Of a stretch of 64,000 nucleotides of DNA, positions 43,183 through 51,877 are shown in pieces. Source of the DNA: Cutibacterium granulosum (GTDB lineage Bacteria > Actinomycetota > Actinomycetes > Propionibacteriales > Propionibacteriaceae). Position numbers and translations under genes: made by a program. How positions within the stretch are numbered: the first letter of the stretch is position 1; each line of letters starts with the position of its first letter. Under the pieces are notes generated by a model, which searched no databases, was not told the origin of the DNA, and saw nothing but the letters and a program-made list of their open reading frames with translations. The stretch covers positions 1,054,001-1,118,000 of the forward strand of contig NZ_LT906441.1 in the NCBI RefSeq assembly GCF_900186975.1. The letters run 5' to 3'.

Positions 43183-45126
43183 TCAGTTGCCGGTGGCCGG
43201 TAGGGCCAGGCCACGTGAGGGGCTCGACGTGACGATCTGGCTGCCAGATGAGGTGCTCGAATCGTCGTCGGTGCCGTGGGCGTGTCCGGTGGTGGACCCA
43301 GCGGGTGTGGCTTCCTTGTGCGATGACAGCTCGGGGGTCACGATTGCCGACGGAACACCAGTCGGAGTGGCCGCAGGTGTGGCACGAGTGCTCGAGGTCG
43401 GAGAGGTGATGGGCGAGGAGCCAGACGCCGTGGCAGTGGGAGACGCTGCAGGAGCGGAGGGGCTCATGGATGGTGACGGCGTGGCTGCAGGCTGCACCGA
43501 CCAGGAACCCACGACCTGGTTGTCCAGGGCAAGGGTGAGAGTATTCCCTGCAGCGGTGAGCTCAGCACGATCGACCGTCGTAGTGGCATCTCCACGAGCA
43601 TCGGCATCCACCGAGACCAGCTTCTTCCTCCCGGCGAGTAGCTCGTGGCCGGTGTCGGGTTGCAGACCGCCGAGGGTGACCTCCACCTCGGTGCCAGCGT
43701 CTGTGGTGTTGACCTCTGGTGCGATGTAACCGTCACCTCGGTACTGCTGCGGGACGGCGGTCATGTCGATGTCCAGGGCTTCGCCGGTCTCGGGCCTGCC
43801 CTGGTACTCCTTCTGCTTGAGCTCGAACTGCGTCCCGGTGTGGCTGGAACCCTCCAGCCCGAAATCGGAGTCATTGGCCAGGGTGAGATGCTGACCACCC
43901 TTGGTGACGGCGACCCCCTCCACCTTGTCGTGGCTGAAGGTGTTGCCACTGGGATCGGCTCCCCAGACCAGCTTGGTGACGTCAAGGTACAGCCTGCCCT
44001 GCGCCGGTGAGATGCCAGCCGCACGCAACGTCTCGGCGGCGACCTGCTCGTTGGCCTTCGCTCCGTCGGTGTGCGACACGTAGCCCTCCAGGGATTTTCC
44101 GTCGATGAGGACGCCACCCTTGTCGGGGTCGTAGGCATTGGCGAGGTCAAGCAGGTTGGTGGCCTGGGCCAGGTCGATGCGGTACAGACGCTTGAAGGTG
44201 TCGGAGCCTGCCTTGCCATCTCGCTCGTCGACGAGGAGGGTGTGGTTGCCCAGGGCCGAGATCTCCGAGACGGTGGTGTGTGCCTGTGAGGAGTGCAACA
44301 TGTAGAGGTACTGCCCGGTCACCTTCATGGATGCGGTGTCGATGGCGACGATGCGCACGAACGGCACATTCTTGGATTTGCCCTTGATGTCCGGCGTCGT
44401 CAGGGCGGACTGCATGACTCCGTACATGGTCTTGCCATCCGGGCTGAGGGTGAGCCCCTCCATGCCCTTGTTGGCCGTGCGGAACCGCAGCTCAGCGGGC
44501 AGAGTGCCTTCGTAGGGATTCAGACGATCGATCTCGTTGCCGTCGGCGTCGAAATGCACGATGAACGGGCCGTACTCGTCGGAGACGAAGAAGCTGCCGT
44601 CCTTGGCGGCCACCAATCCCTCGGGGTCCAGGCCGTTGTCGCTGGGGGCAAGTTTCCTGCCGGTGATGTCGACGATCGTCTCCCCGGTGTCGGCCTGGCC
44701 GTTGAGTTGACCGTTGATCGGTTTGCCGTTGCGCTTGAGCCCAATGGTTTCCCGCGGCTCCATCACGCCGTTCCTGAGGACGAACTTGGTGATGTTGGGC
44801 TGAAAGTCCACCACGGGCTCGACCTTGACCTCCTTGCCGGCGAGGTCACCGTCAACATTGGGGCCACGGTCGGTGAGGCCGTAGAAGACACTCTGGTGGT
44901 CCACGAGCTCGGCGCTGGGTGCGGCATGGAACGATGAGCCGTGGCCGCTGTTCGTGATGTGCACACCATTGGGCATGGTCGTGATGTCGCCGAGTGCACT
45001 GGTGTAGAGGCTGATGGCCGTGGCCGCCTCGGCGTCACCGGTGGACTGTGGAGCAGCGTGTGCAACTCCTGTGCTGGTCATCAGCGCGACAAGAGTGAAC
45101 ACAACGATGTGGGAGTGTTTTCTCAT
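43183..45126 (-). CDS. Secreted phytase-like esterase with truncated LPXTG sorting signal
   Basis: 647 residues from ATG 45126 (GAAGGACG upstream). Sec signal peptide (about 1-27, ending AHAAP). An esterase-like phytase domain (PF13449 type) spans about 30-400, with FYGLTDRGPNVDGDLAG, GLDPEGLVAAKDGSFFVSDE, YGPFIVHFD and NKGMEGLTLSPDGKTMYGV. It is followed by a Ser/Thr/Pro-rich stalk (about 540-640). The protein stops immediately after LPATGN. The hydrophobic helix and basic tail that sortase substrates need are missing, so the product is probably released rather than anchored. Substrate (phosphate ester) unknown. Confidence 0.85.
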   Translation of the reverse strand: MRKHSHIVVFTLVALMTSTGVAHAAPQSTGDAEAATAISLYTSALGDITTMPNGVHITNSGHGSSFHAAPSAELVDHQSVFYGLTDRGPNVDGDLAGKEVKVEPVVDFQPNITKFVLRNGVMEPRETIGLKRNGKPINGQLNGQADTGETIVDITGRKLAPSDNGLDPEGLVAAKDGSFFVSDEYGPFIVHFDADGNEIDRLNPYEGTLPAELRFRTANKGMEGLTLSPDGKTMYGVMQSALTTPDIKGKSKNVPFVRIVAIDTASMKVTGQYLYMLHSSQAHTTVSEISALGNHTLLVDERDGKAGSDTFKRLYRIDLAQATNLLDLANAYDPDKGGVLIDGKSLEGYVSHTDGAKANEQVAAETLRAAGISPAQGRLYLDVTKLVWGADPSGNTFSHDKVEGVAVTKGGQHLTLANDSDFGLEGSSHTGTQFELKQKEYQGRPETGEALDIDMTAVPQQYRGDGYIAPEVNTTDAGTEVEVTLGGLQPDTGHELLAGRKKLVSVDADARGDATTTVDRAELTAAGNTLTLALDNQVVGSWSVQPAATPSPSMSPSAPAASPTATASGSSPITSPTSSTRATPAATPTGVPSAIVTPELSSHKEATPAGSTTGHAHGTDDDSSTSSGSQIVTSSPSRGLALPATGN

Positions 45127-45396
45127 TTTCGTCCTTCGGACTAGGGGATGGCTGCAGTCAATCGAACGACGATGACATCGCGGCATCGGCACGGTGACGA
45201 GGAGGAAAACTGTGCACGGGGTGCGGCACTGCAGGACATGGCGCGCGGCACGATGGGATGGCACGGGCTGCCCGGGCACTGATTCGTCCCGGCCCCTGAT
45301 TTCCCCGAACATCTACATCTGCAGAGTGCGACGAACGGCAGTACCCAGTGTGCAAGGATGGAACTGACTGCAGTGACTCGTTGCCAGGAGATCGTC

Positions 45397-45741
45397 ATGC
45401 TTGTACTGGCTCTGATACTGAACGTTGTCGACGTCGTCCTCTTCCTCGACGCTAGGGCATGTCATGGCGCGTGGGCGGCGCCCTACCTCGCCATGGCCCA
45501 GGTGATCCTGGTGTACTGGCTCGTTGAGGAACTGATGAAGCGGGGACTGTTCTCCGCAGCGATCCGGGGAGCCCTCGCATGGATGGCTCTGGTCCTGATC
45601 GTCGCTGGCTGGTTCCTGGTGGCCAAGAGCCAGGAGACCCCACGACCGTACGTGGGCATCCTCGTGACGATCGCGGCGTGGGCCCCCATCGGTGTTCTCA
45701 TCGCTCGCGATGGGAAGCGAAAGAGATCCGTTGGACGATGA
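45397..45741 (+). CDS. Small four-helix membrane protein, unknown function
   Basis: 114 residues from ATG 45397, which has AGGAG six bases upstream; the open frame begins at 45358. About four hydrophobic segments: MLVLALILNVVDVVLFL, YLAMAQVILVYWLVEEL, LAWMALVLIVAGWFLVA and YVGILVTIAAWAPIGVLIA, ending in a basic tail. No family recognised. Divergent from the phytase-like gene and convergent with znuB. Confidence 0.65.
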   Translation: MLVLALILNVVDVVLFLDARACHGAWAAPYLAMAQVILVYWLVEELMKRGLFSAAIRGALAWMALVLIVAGWFLVAKSQETPRPYVGILVTIAAWAPIGVLIARDGKRKRSVGR

Positions 45742-45765
45742 GCTGCGGAACACGTGCCGCAACGC

Positions 45766-46623
45766 TCAGGTAGCAGCTCGTCGCCCCCAGCCACGTCGGC
45801 TGCGAATGGACCCGATGATCAGACAGACGAGGTAGATGAGAAAACTCACCGTCGTGACGTAGGGGCTGATCGGCAGACCGGGCCCCAGGGAGAGCAGAAT
45901 GCCTCCCACCGCCGAGACGACGGCGAAGAGAATGGACCACACGACGAGCATGGTCGGCCGCACCGTGATCTTGCTGGCGGCCGCAGTCGGCGTGATGAGC
46001 AGGGAGAGCACGAGCAGGGCACCGACGAGCTGGACGGCCATGGCCGTCGTCAGGCCGAGCAGCACCATGAAGAGAATGGACAGGGTGCGCATCGGCACCC
46101 CGCGTGCCCGAGCCACCTCGGGATCCACCGAGGCGAAGAACAACGGACGCCAGATGAACGCCAGGACAGCCGTGACGAGTGCGGCAACTGCCGCCAGGGT
46201 GGTGATCTGGGTCGACTCCATCGCTACGATCTGCCCGGCGAGCAGGCCGAACTTGTTGGACGATCGTCCGTCGTACAGGCTCAGGAAGAGCATCCCGATA
46301 CCCAAACCGAACGGCAACATGACGCCGATCGAGGCATTGCGTTCCTTGGCTCGCACCCCCAGCATTCCCAGGATGACGGCGGCCACCAGCGAACCGGCCA
46401 CGGCGCCACCGGTCACTGACGTCCCGAAATACAGCGCCACCGAGGCCCCGGCAAAGGACAGCTCGGAGGTGCCGTGCACGGCGAAGGCGAGGTCTCTTGC
46501 ATGGATCATCGGACCGATGAGCCCCGAGACGACCCCCAGGATGAGTCCGGCAATGATCGAACCGGTCACCAGCGGGACGAGGGTGGCGAAGTCATTGAAA
46601 TTGATGATTGTCGAGAAATCCAT
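45766..46623 (-). CDS. znuB: Zinc ABC transporter permease
   Basis: 285 residues, ABC-3 family, about eight helices. Typical segments are GSIIAGLILGVVSGLIGPMI, RDLAFAVHGTSELSFAGASV, and the coupling-helix region RARGVPMRTLSILFMVLLGL. Its start follows the znuC stop with two bases between them, and transcription comes from znuA. With the two genes before it, it forms a complete metal importer, assigned to zinc from the His-rich ZnuA and the Zur-like box. Confidence 0.93.
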   Translation of the reverse strand: MDFSTIINFNDFATLVPLVTGSIIAGLILGVVSGLIGPMIHARDLAFAVHGTSELSFAGASVALYFGTSVTGGAVAGSLVAAVILGMLGVRAKERNASIGVMLPFGLGIGMLFLSLYDGRSSNKFGLLAGQIVAMESTQITTLAAVAALVTAVLAFIWRPLFFASVDPEVARARGVPMRTLSILFMVLLGLTTAMAVQLVGALLVLSLLITPTAAASKITVRPTMLVVWSILFAVVSAVGGILLSLGPGLPISPYVTTVSFLIYLVCLIIGSIRSRRGWGRRAAT

Positions 46624-46625
46624 GC

Positions 46626-47432
46626 TCAGCGCTCCCGATTCTCGCCGTGGACGTGGCGGCCCTGCTCCTCGTCGGCCAGCACGATGATTCGATCGCCGTG
46701 CTGGAACACCTCCACCGGAGAGCCGAAGAGGTCGGTGAGCACCTCGGTACGCAGCACCTCGTCGGGGGTCCCGATGCGCATACCGCCATTGGCAACGTAG
46801 ACGACGCGGTCGACGAACGGCAGGATCGGGTTGATCTCGTGGGTGACGAAGAGGACGCCCAGTGGATTGTCGCGGCGGGCCTGGTCGATGAGGCGTGTGA
46901 CGGCCTGCTGATGATGGATGTCCAGACTCAGCAGCGGCTCGTCACAGAGCATGAGCACTGGTTCGCTCACGAGGGCCTGGGCGATGCGCAGCCGTTGCTG
47001 CTCACCTCCGGAGAGCACACTGATCGGTGAGTCTGCGTAGGCAGACGCCCCAACTCGCTCGATGACCTCGGCGATGCGTCTCCGCCTCGTCCGCGACGGC
47101 CACCCCGGCCCCCACCGGTGACCATCGATCCCCATGCCGACCAGATCCCTGCCGCGAACAGGGGCCAGGGCGTCAAGGGTGCGTTGCTGCGGGATGTAAC
47201 CAATGTCACGTGATCCGGGCCGGACGGGTTTGCCGTTGACCCGTGCAGTGCCCTCGGACAGAGCGGTCTGCCCGAGCAGGACGCGCAGCATCGTCGTCTT
47301 GCCGACACCATTGGGGCCCAGGACGGCAATGAACTCGCCGGGATGCACGGTGAGGTTGACGTGTTCCCACAGGATGCGTTCACCGAAGGCAACCTTGGCA
47401 TTGTCCAACTGGGCTGGTGTGGCAGATGGCAT
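46626..47432 (-). CDS. znuC: Zinc ABC transporter ATP-binding protein
   Basis: 268 residues from ATG 47432 (AGGAAG upstream). Walker A GPNGVGKTT, Q-loop GYIPQQRTLDALAPVRGRD, signature LSGGEQQR, Walker B LMLCDEPLLSLD and VLFVTHE are present. The signature is close to other metal ABC ATPases. It sits between znuA (153 bases upstream) and znuB. Confidence 0.93.
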   Translation of the reverse strand: MPSATPAQLDNAKVAFGERILWEHVNLTVHPGEFIAVLGPNGVGKTTMLRVLLGQTALSEGTARVNGKPVRPGSRDIGYIPQQRTLDALAPVRGRDLVGMGIDGHRWGPGWPSRTRRRRIAEVIERVGASAYADSPISVLSGGEQQRLRIAQALVSEPVLMLCDEPLLSLDIHHQQAVTRLIDQARRDNPLGVLFVTHEINPILPFVDRVVYVANGGMRIGTPDEVLRTEVLTDLFGSPVEVFQHGDRIIVLADEEQGRHVHGENRER

Positions 47433-47585
47433 GTGAACTTCCTGAGAAACGATCTCGGCAGGCCGGTAGCAGTGACAATAACTCGTCCGGGGCTGTCCAT
47501 GACAACCCCGGACGGGAGAACAGGGGCTCACCCGCCGATCAGGCGTGCCGGTACGTACGGCGTCCTGGTCGGTACGAGGAGCCTC

Positions 47586-48566
47586 TCACTTGACGGTTGT
47601 GGAGATCTTGTCGATCGTCGAGCCGATGAAGTCGGCATAGGTGTCGACACCCTCGGGGAGGGTCTCGGTGACTCCGACCTCCGGAATGTGTGCGGTCTTG
47701 GCGGTGGAACGCAGCTGGTCGGTGATGGCGTCGGTGGTCTGCCCATTGACGACGAGCAGCTGGACCTTCTTGTCGCTGAGCAGGGCCTTGGTGTCGGCGA
47801 CGGTCTTGGTGGACGGGCCGGCGTCGGTCTCGGACTGGGCCACGAACTCCTCGGGGGTGGAGTCCTCGATGCCCATGTCCTGAAGCAGGTACCCGGCGAC
47901 CGGCTCGGTGGCCAGGGCATGGACGTCCTTGTGGGAATCGGCGAAGGAGTCGGCCTTCTTGTCGAGGTCCTTGAGCTGGCCGGCGAATTCGTCGGCATTG
48001 GCCTTGTAGTCGCTGGCATGGTCGGGATCTGCCTTGGACAGCTGGGTCTCGATCACCTTGGACACCTTGAGTGCGGTGTCGATGCTGTAGAAGACGTGTT
48101 CGTTGAACTCGCCGTGGTGGTGATGATGGTGGTGGCCCTCGTGATCCGCGTCGTGGTCACCGTGCTCCTCGTGGTCGGCGTCATCGGCCGTTTTGAGCCC
48201 GGACGCAGTGACGGCGTCGATGAGTGTCGGCTTGGAGTCCGAGGACTTGGCCAAGGTGGTGGCCCAGTCGTCGTACCCACCGCCGTTGACGATGGCGATG
48301 GACGCCTTGGAGAAGGCGAGCTTGTCCTGCGCCGTCGCCTCGTAGTCGTGCGGATCCTGGGTGGGTTTGGTGATGACGGACTTCACCTCGGCCTGGTCGC
48401 CGCCCACGGCTCGGGCAACTGATCCCCAGACATTCGTCGAGGCCACGATGACGGGCTTGTCGGACTTGTCGCCCGAGGCGGACTGGTCGTCCTTGTTGGT
48501 GGAGCAGCCGACCATCGTCAGCGCGACGGTGCCGGCGAGCGCAGCGGTCAGGATTGGGTGTCGCAT
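47586..48566 (-). CDS. znuA: Zinc ABC transporter substrate-binding lipoprotein
   Basis: 326 residues from ATG 48566 (AGAGGA upstream). The lipobox is LTMVGC. TroA/ZnuA fold with SVITKPTQDPHDYEATAQDK (the first metal His) and, between the lobes, a His/Asp-rich loop (HEEHGDHDADHEGHHHHHHH, near 130-150) that marks zinc-specific binding proteins. Later ligands fall near HALATEPVAGYLL and a C-terminal Asp. A Zur-like operator lies 24 bases upstream of the start. Confidence 0.95.
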   Translation of the reverse strand: MRHPILTAALAGTVALTMVGCSTNKDDQSASGDKSDKPVIVASTNVWGSVARAVGGDQAEVKSVITKPTQDPHDYEATAQDKLAFSKASIAIVNGGGYDDWATTLAKSSDSKPTLIDAVTASGLKTADDADHEEHGDHDADHEGHHHHHHHGEFNEHVFYSIDTALKVSKVIETQLSKADPDHASDYKANADEFAGQLKDLDKKADSFADSHKDVHALATEPVAGYLLQDMGIEDSTPEEFVAQSETDAGPSTKTVADTKALLSDKKVQLLVVNGQTTDAITDQLRSTAKTAHIPEVGVTETLPEGVDTYADFIGSTIDKISTTVK

Positions 48567-48589
48567 GGTGTCCTCTCCATAGCAATGAT

Positions 48590-48604
48590 TGAGAACCATT
48601 ATCA
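48590..48604 (-). promoter_or_regulatory. Zur-box-like operator of znuACB
   Basis: On the minus strand TGATAATGGTTCTCA, a 15-bp imperfect palindrome that fits the actinobacterial Zur pattern TGAnAAnnnTTnTCA. It lies 24 bases before the znuA start, where zinc-bound Zur would block transcription. Confidence 0.7.
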
Positions 48605-48688
48605 ATCCTTTGGGGTGTGGACGCAAGCTGGTCCGCTCGCGGGTCACACATTTTCATGCAGCAGGTGACGGGTCGACGAGGATGGTGA

Positions 48689-49270
48689 CTACCGGGCCAG
48701 CACGTCCTGCGCCTCGACCACCTCGATCTGCGGTGAGAACAGCTCCATGACGTGCAGGGCAGCCTCGTGCTCGGCATCTGCGGAACCTGCAACGGCGTCG
48801 GAGACGACGCTCACCCGCGCCCCGGCGTCGGCAGCGGCGAGGGCCGTCGAGATGACGCAGCAATCGGTGGCCACCCCGGTGAGCACCAGGTGCGGATGCT
48901 CTCCGGTGAGCTCCTGCATGGAGGCGCCCCACTTGCCGAAGGTGGAGCAGTCCACAGTGGGGCGACGCGCCCACGGCCGGGCAGCGTCCACCAGATCCAG
49001 CAGTGGATCATTCGCGGCAAGATCGGCGAAGGGCCAGCGCGTGAAGTAGTCCCGCCACGACCCCTCGTGTGGCTGCCCGGCGACCCATCGGGTGACGATC
49101 ACCCGATCGCCGAAACCTGTGACGAGCCGGTCGATCACCGGAACGATCTCTGCGAATCGGGGTGCACACCACTGTGACGACGGGTCGGCGAAGATCCGTT
49201 GCGGATCGATGACGACCAGCCACGGCTCGCCGGGCCCGTCCTGTTCACCCATCATCGTTTCCTCGTTCAT
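48689..49270 (-). CDS. Isochorismatase-like cysteine hydrolase
   Basis: 193 residues. The triad is visible: Asp in VVIDPQRIFADPSSQW, Lys in STFGKWGAS, and Cys in VATDCCVISTALAAADAG. The family includes nicotinamidases, N-carbamoylsarcosine amidase and ureidoacrylate hydrolases. Proximity to an NCS1 nucleobase-type permease (12 bases upstream) points to a nitrogenous ring or amide substrate. ATG 49270 is given; ATG 49252, six bases after GAGGAA, is an alternative. Confidence 0.88.
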   Translation of the reverse strand: MNEETMMGEQDGPGEPWLVVIDPQRIFADPSSQWCAPRFAEIVPVIDRLVTGFGDRVIVTRWVAGQPHEGSWRDYFTRWPFADLAANDPLLDLVDAARPWARRPTVDCSTFGKWGASMQELTGEHPHLVLTGVATDCCVISTALAAADAGARVSVVSDAVAGSADAEHEAALHVMELFSPQIEVVEAQDVLAR

Positions 49271-49282
49271 GGTCGGTGCCCC

Positions 49283-50794
49283 TCACCGGTCCGTGGCCAC
49301 GCTCGCACCCACCGCAGTGCTGGGTGCCATGGCCTCCTGGCGACGCACGATGCCACGTCGTCCGATCACCGTGAGGAGGAATCCCAGTACCAGGGCTGCG
49401 ATGACCCCGATGTTGGCGTAGGCCCACGGCCCCTGCCTGCCGCCCAGACCGAGAGGCTCGAGCAGGTAGCCCTGCCAGTCGTTCCAGCTCACTCCCTCGT
49501 ACTGGTTGATGACCAGACCCCAGCCGATGGCCACGCACACCAGGAAGGACACCATCGAGACCGGGTCGACGGCACGGTAGCGTCCCGCGGAACGGAACAG
49601 GTCGGTGTCGTCGTAGGGCTTCTGGCGCAAGGTGATGTCGGCGATCATGATTCCGGCCCAGGCGGCCAGCGGCACACCCAGGGTGACGAGGAACGACTGG
49701 AACGGTGAGATGAAGTTCGGGGAGAGGAAGACGACGTAGATCGTGCCAATGGTGAGGATGGTGCCGTCAATGAGCGATGCCGCTGGGCGGGGAATACGAA
49801 TCCCCAGGCTGAGCAGGGTGAGGCCGGAGGAGTAGATGCCGTTGATGGCCCCCGAGAGCAGGGAGAGTACGGCGACCAGGAGGAAGGGTGCGAGGAACCA
49901 GGTGGGCAGGATCGTCGCCAGGGCGCCGACCGGGTCCAGGGCGATGGCCTCGGACAGATCCTGTGACGAGCCGGCCAGCAGCAAGCCCATGGTGATGAGA
50001 ACGACCGGTCCCAGTGACCCGCCCACCGTGTTCCACAGCACGATGGAGCTGCCGGAGGCGTCCCGGCTCTGGTACCGCGACCAGTCCGCTGCGATGTTGA
50101 TCCAACCCAGCCCCATGCCGGTCATGACCATCGTCATGGCACCGATCCCGGCCTGCCACGGTCCGTCCGGCAGGTGTGTCACCACGCCCCAGTCGATGTG
50201 TGGAATCGTCATGGTGACGTAGATGACGGTGACGATGCCGGTGACCCAGGTGAGCACGGTCTGCATCCGCATGATGATGTGGTAGCCGGCCACTGCCCCC
50301 AGCACGATGAGTACGGCGACGACGATGGCGGCGATGACCTTCACCGTCGTGCCCGAACTCCAGCCCAGTCGTTGGAAGATCGTCGCCGTGGCCAGTACTG
50401 CCGTGATGGCCAGCGACGTCTCCCAGCCGATCGACGTGACCCACGAGACGATTCCGGGCACCTTGTTGCCCTGCACCCCGAAGGCCGCTCGGGAGGCCAC
50501 CATCGTCGGTGCGGAGCCACGTTTGCCGGCGATGGCGACGATGCCACACAGCAGGAACGAGACGATGACGCCGACGACTGCGGCAACGACCGCCTGGCGA
50601 AACGACACCCCGAACCCCAGGATGAATGCCCCGTAGCTCATGCCGAACACCGAGATGTTGGCTGCGAACCAAGGTAGGAAGAGATCACGCGGTCTGGCGG
50701 TGCGCTGGTCCTCGCCGATGATCTCGATCCCAGCGGTCTCGATTCCTCGCGAGGTCGACGCCGCATCCTGGTGCGGCGGGGCTGACTGGCTCAT
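49283..50794 (-). CDS. NCS1-family purine/cytosine permease (CodB-like)
   Basis: 503 residues, about 12 helices, from ATG 50794; the longer frame upstream is GC-driven. LPWFAANISVFGMSYGAFIL and GVQGNKVPGIVSWVTSIGWE are NCS1 landmarks. INIAADWSRYQSRDASGSSI is the conserved helix 6-7 region. It is followed closely by the isochorismatase-like gene on the same strand, so uptake and hydrolysis of one compound is plausible. Exact substrate unclear. Confidence 0.9.
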   Translation of the reverse strand: MSQSAPPHQDAASTSRGIETAGIEIIGEDQRTARPRDLFLPWFAANISVFGMSYGAFILGFGVSFRQAVVAAVVGVIVSFLLCGIVAIAGKRGSAPTMVASRAAFGVQGNKVPGIVSWVTSIGWETSLAITAVLATATIFQRLGWSSGTTVKVIAAIVVAVLIVLGAVAGYHIIMRMQTVLTWVTGIVTVIYVTMTIPHIDWGVVTHLPDGPWQAGIGAMTMVMTGMGLGWINIAADWSRYQSRDASGSSIVLWNTVGGSLGPVVLITMGLLLAGSSQDLSEAIALDPVGALATILPTWFLAPFLLVAVLSLLSGAINGIYSSGLTLLSLGIRIPRPAASLIDGTILTIGTIYVVFLSPNFISPFQSFLVTLGVPLAAWAGIMIADITLRQKPYDDTDLFRSAGRYRAVDPVSMVSFLVCVAIGWGLVINQYEGVSWNDWQGYLLEPLGLGGRQGPWAYANIGVIAALVLGFLLTVIGRRGIVRRQEAMAPSTAVGASVATDR

Positions 50795-51135
50795 GGCTCT
50801 TTCTGCTCCATTGCTGACGAGTGGGGCCTCGTTGTCGATGGCTGCAGGCCCCGCAGATGATTGTGCCACTGATCGGGCGTGGGCGACGTCTGCCCGTGTG
50901 GGGCCGGCGCAGGGAACGGCATGGTGGCGGGGAGAACGGCAGGTACGTCGCCCCTGCGTGCGGAGTCTTCTGCGCACGGGGTCCGCTGGGCCCGAGTCCT
51001 CTGCATGCGGGGTTCTCGATGCATGGAGGGGCCTGATCCGTCCCCGGGGGAGAGCTGGGGGTGCGCAAGCCCGTCCCACGTCCGGCCAGTCGTGCAGGGG
51101 TAGTTCGGTCCGCGCTGCGGGTGGCTCGTACGGCG
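50795..51135. other. 341-bp region upstream of the NCS1 permease
   Basis: No gene supported. Two imperfect 21-bp repeats beginning GAGTCTTCTGC (50963) and GAGTCCTCTGC (50994) each lie in a small hairpin context (CGTGCG 50957 with CGCACG 50973). No known riboswitch core was recognised, but the length would suit a structured leader on the permease mRNA. Confidence 0.4.
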
Positions 51136-51642
51136 TCAGTCACGTGCCATGACCGGGGGCTTGGCGCTCCACGGGAAGACGATCCACTTGTCTGTGGTGC
51201 GCCACGAGAAATCAGGTTGAACGACGGTGCGGGGCTTGGTGTAGAGCACCGCCGAACGTACTTCGGCGCCGAAACCACGCAGCAGTTTGAGCACCAGGGC
51301 CAAGGTGCGTCCGGAGTCGGCCACGTCGTCCACGACGAGGATGCGCCGCCCGCGGATGGAATCGGTGTCCAGCAGCGGCGCCAACAGAATGGGGTCGGCC
51401 AAGGTCTCGTTGACGTCTGTGTAGAACTCGACGTTGATGGCATCGGTGAGTTTCACGCCAAGGGAGTACGTGAGGGCACCACCGGGAAGCATCCCGCCAC
51501 GGGCCACCGCCACCAGCACCTCCGGTGAGAAGTCGGAGTCGGCAATCTGCTGGGCGAGCTCCTCCTGGGCCTGTCCGAAGAGCTCCCAGCTGAGGATCTC
51601 CTTGTCCTCAAGCTCCGATGAATCGGCATGGTAGGCGGTCAT
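51136..51642 (-). CDS. Type I phosphoribosyltransferase (purine salvage-like)
   Basis: 168 residues from ATG 51642, with AAGGAGAGG upstream. The PRPP loop ILVVDDVADSGRTL is complete, and VAVARGGMLPGGALTYSLG matches the pyrophosphate-binding loop of xanthine/guanine phosphoribosyltransferases. It converts a free nucleobase to the nucleotide in the cytoplasm, in keeping with the permease that follows 341 bases downstream. Base specificity cannot be read from the sequence. Confidence 0.87.
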   Translation of the reverse strand: MTAYHADSSELEDKEILSWELFGQAQEELAQQIADSDFSPEVLVAVARGGMLPGGALTYSLGVKLTDAINVEFYTDVNETLADPILLAPLLDTDSIRGRRILVVDDVADSGRTLALVLKLLRGFGAEVRSAVLYTKPRTVVQPDFSWRTTDKWIVFPWSAKPPVMARD

Positions 51643-51877
51643 GGCGTCCTCTCCTTGCTCTATGTCCTGCGTTGACGCGCTGGATGAATTATCGCAGATC
51701 ATCGTCCAGGCGGTGCGCACGATGCAAGGCGCCGCCTGCGTACCGACGTCAGTATGCATGTACCGACCCGGACTTTGTACGATTCATGTGGAGAGGCCGT
51801 TGCGATGCCGGAGTGGAATTGAGCTGGCTGATCCGCTTTTCACGTCCGCATCGATCGCACTGCTGAGAGGAAGACAC

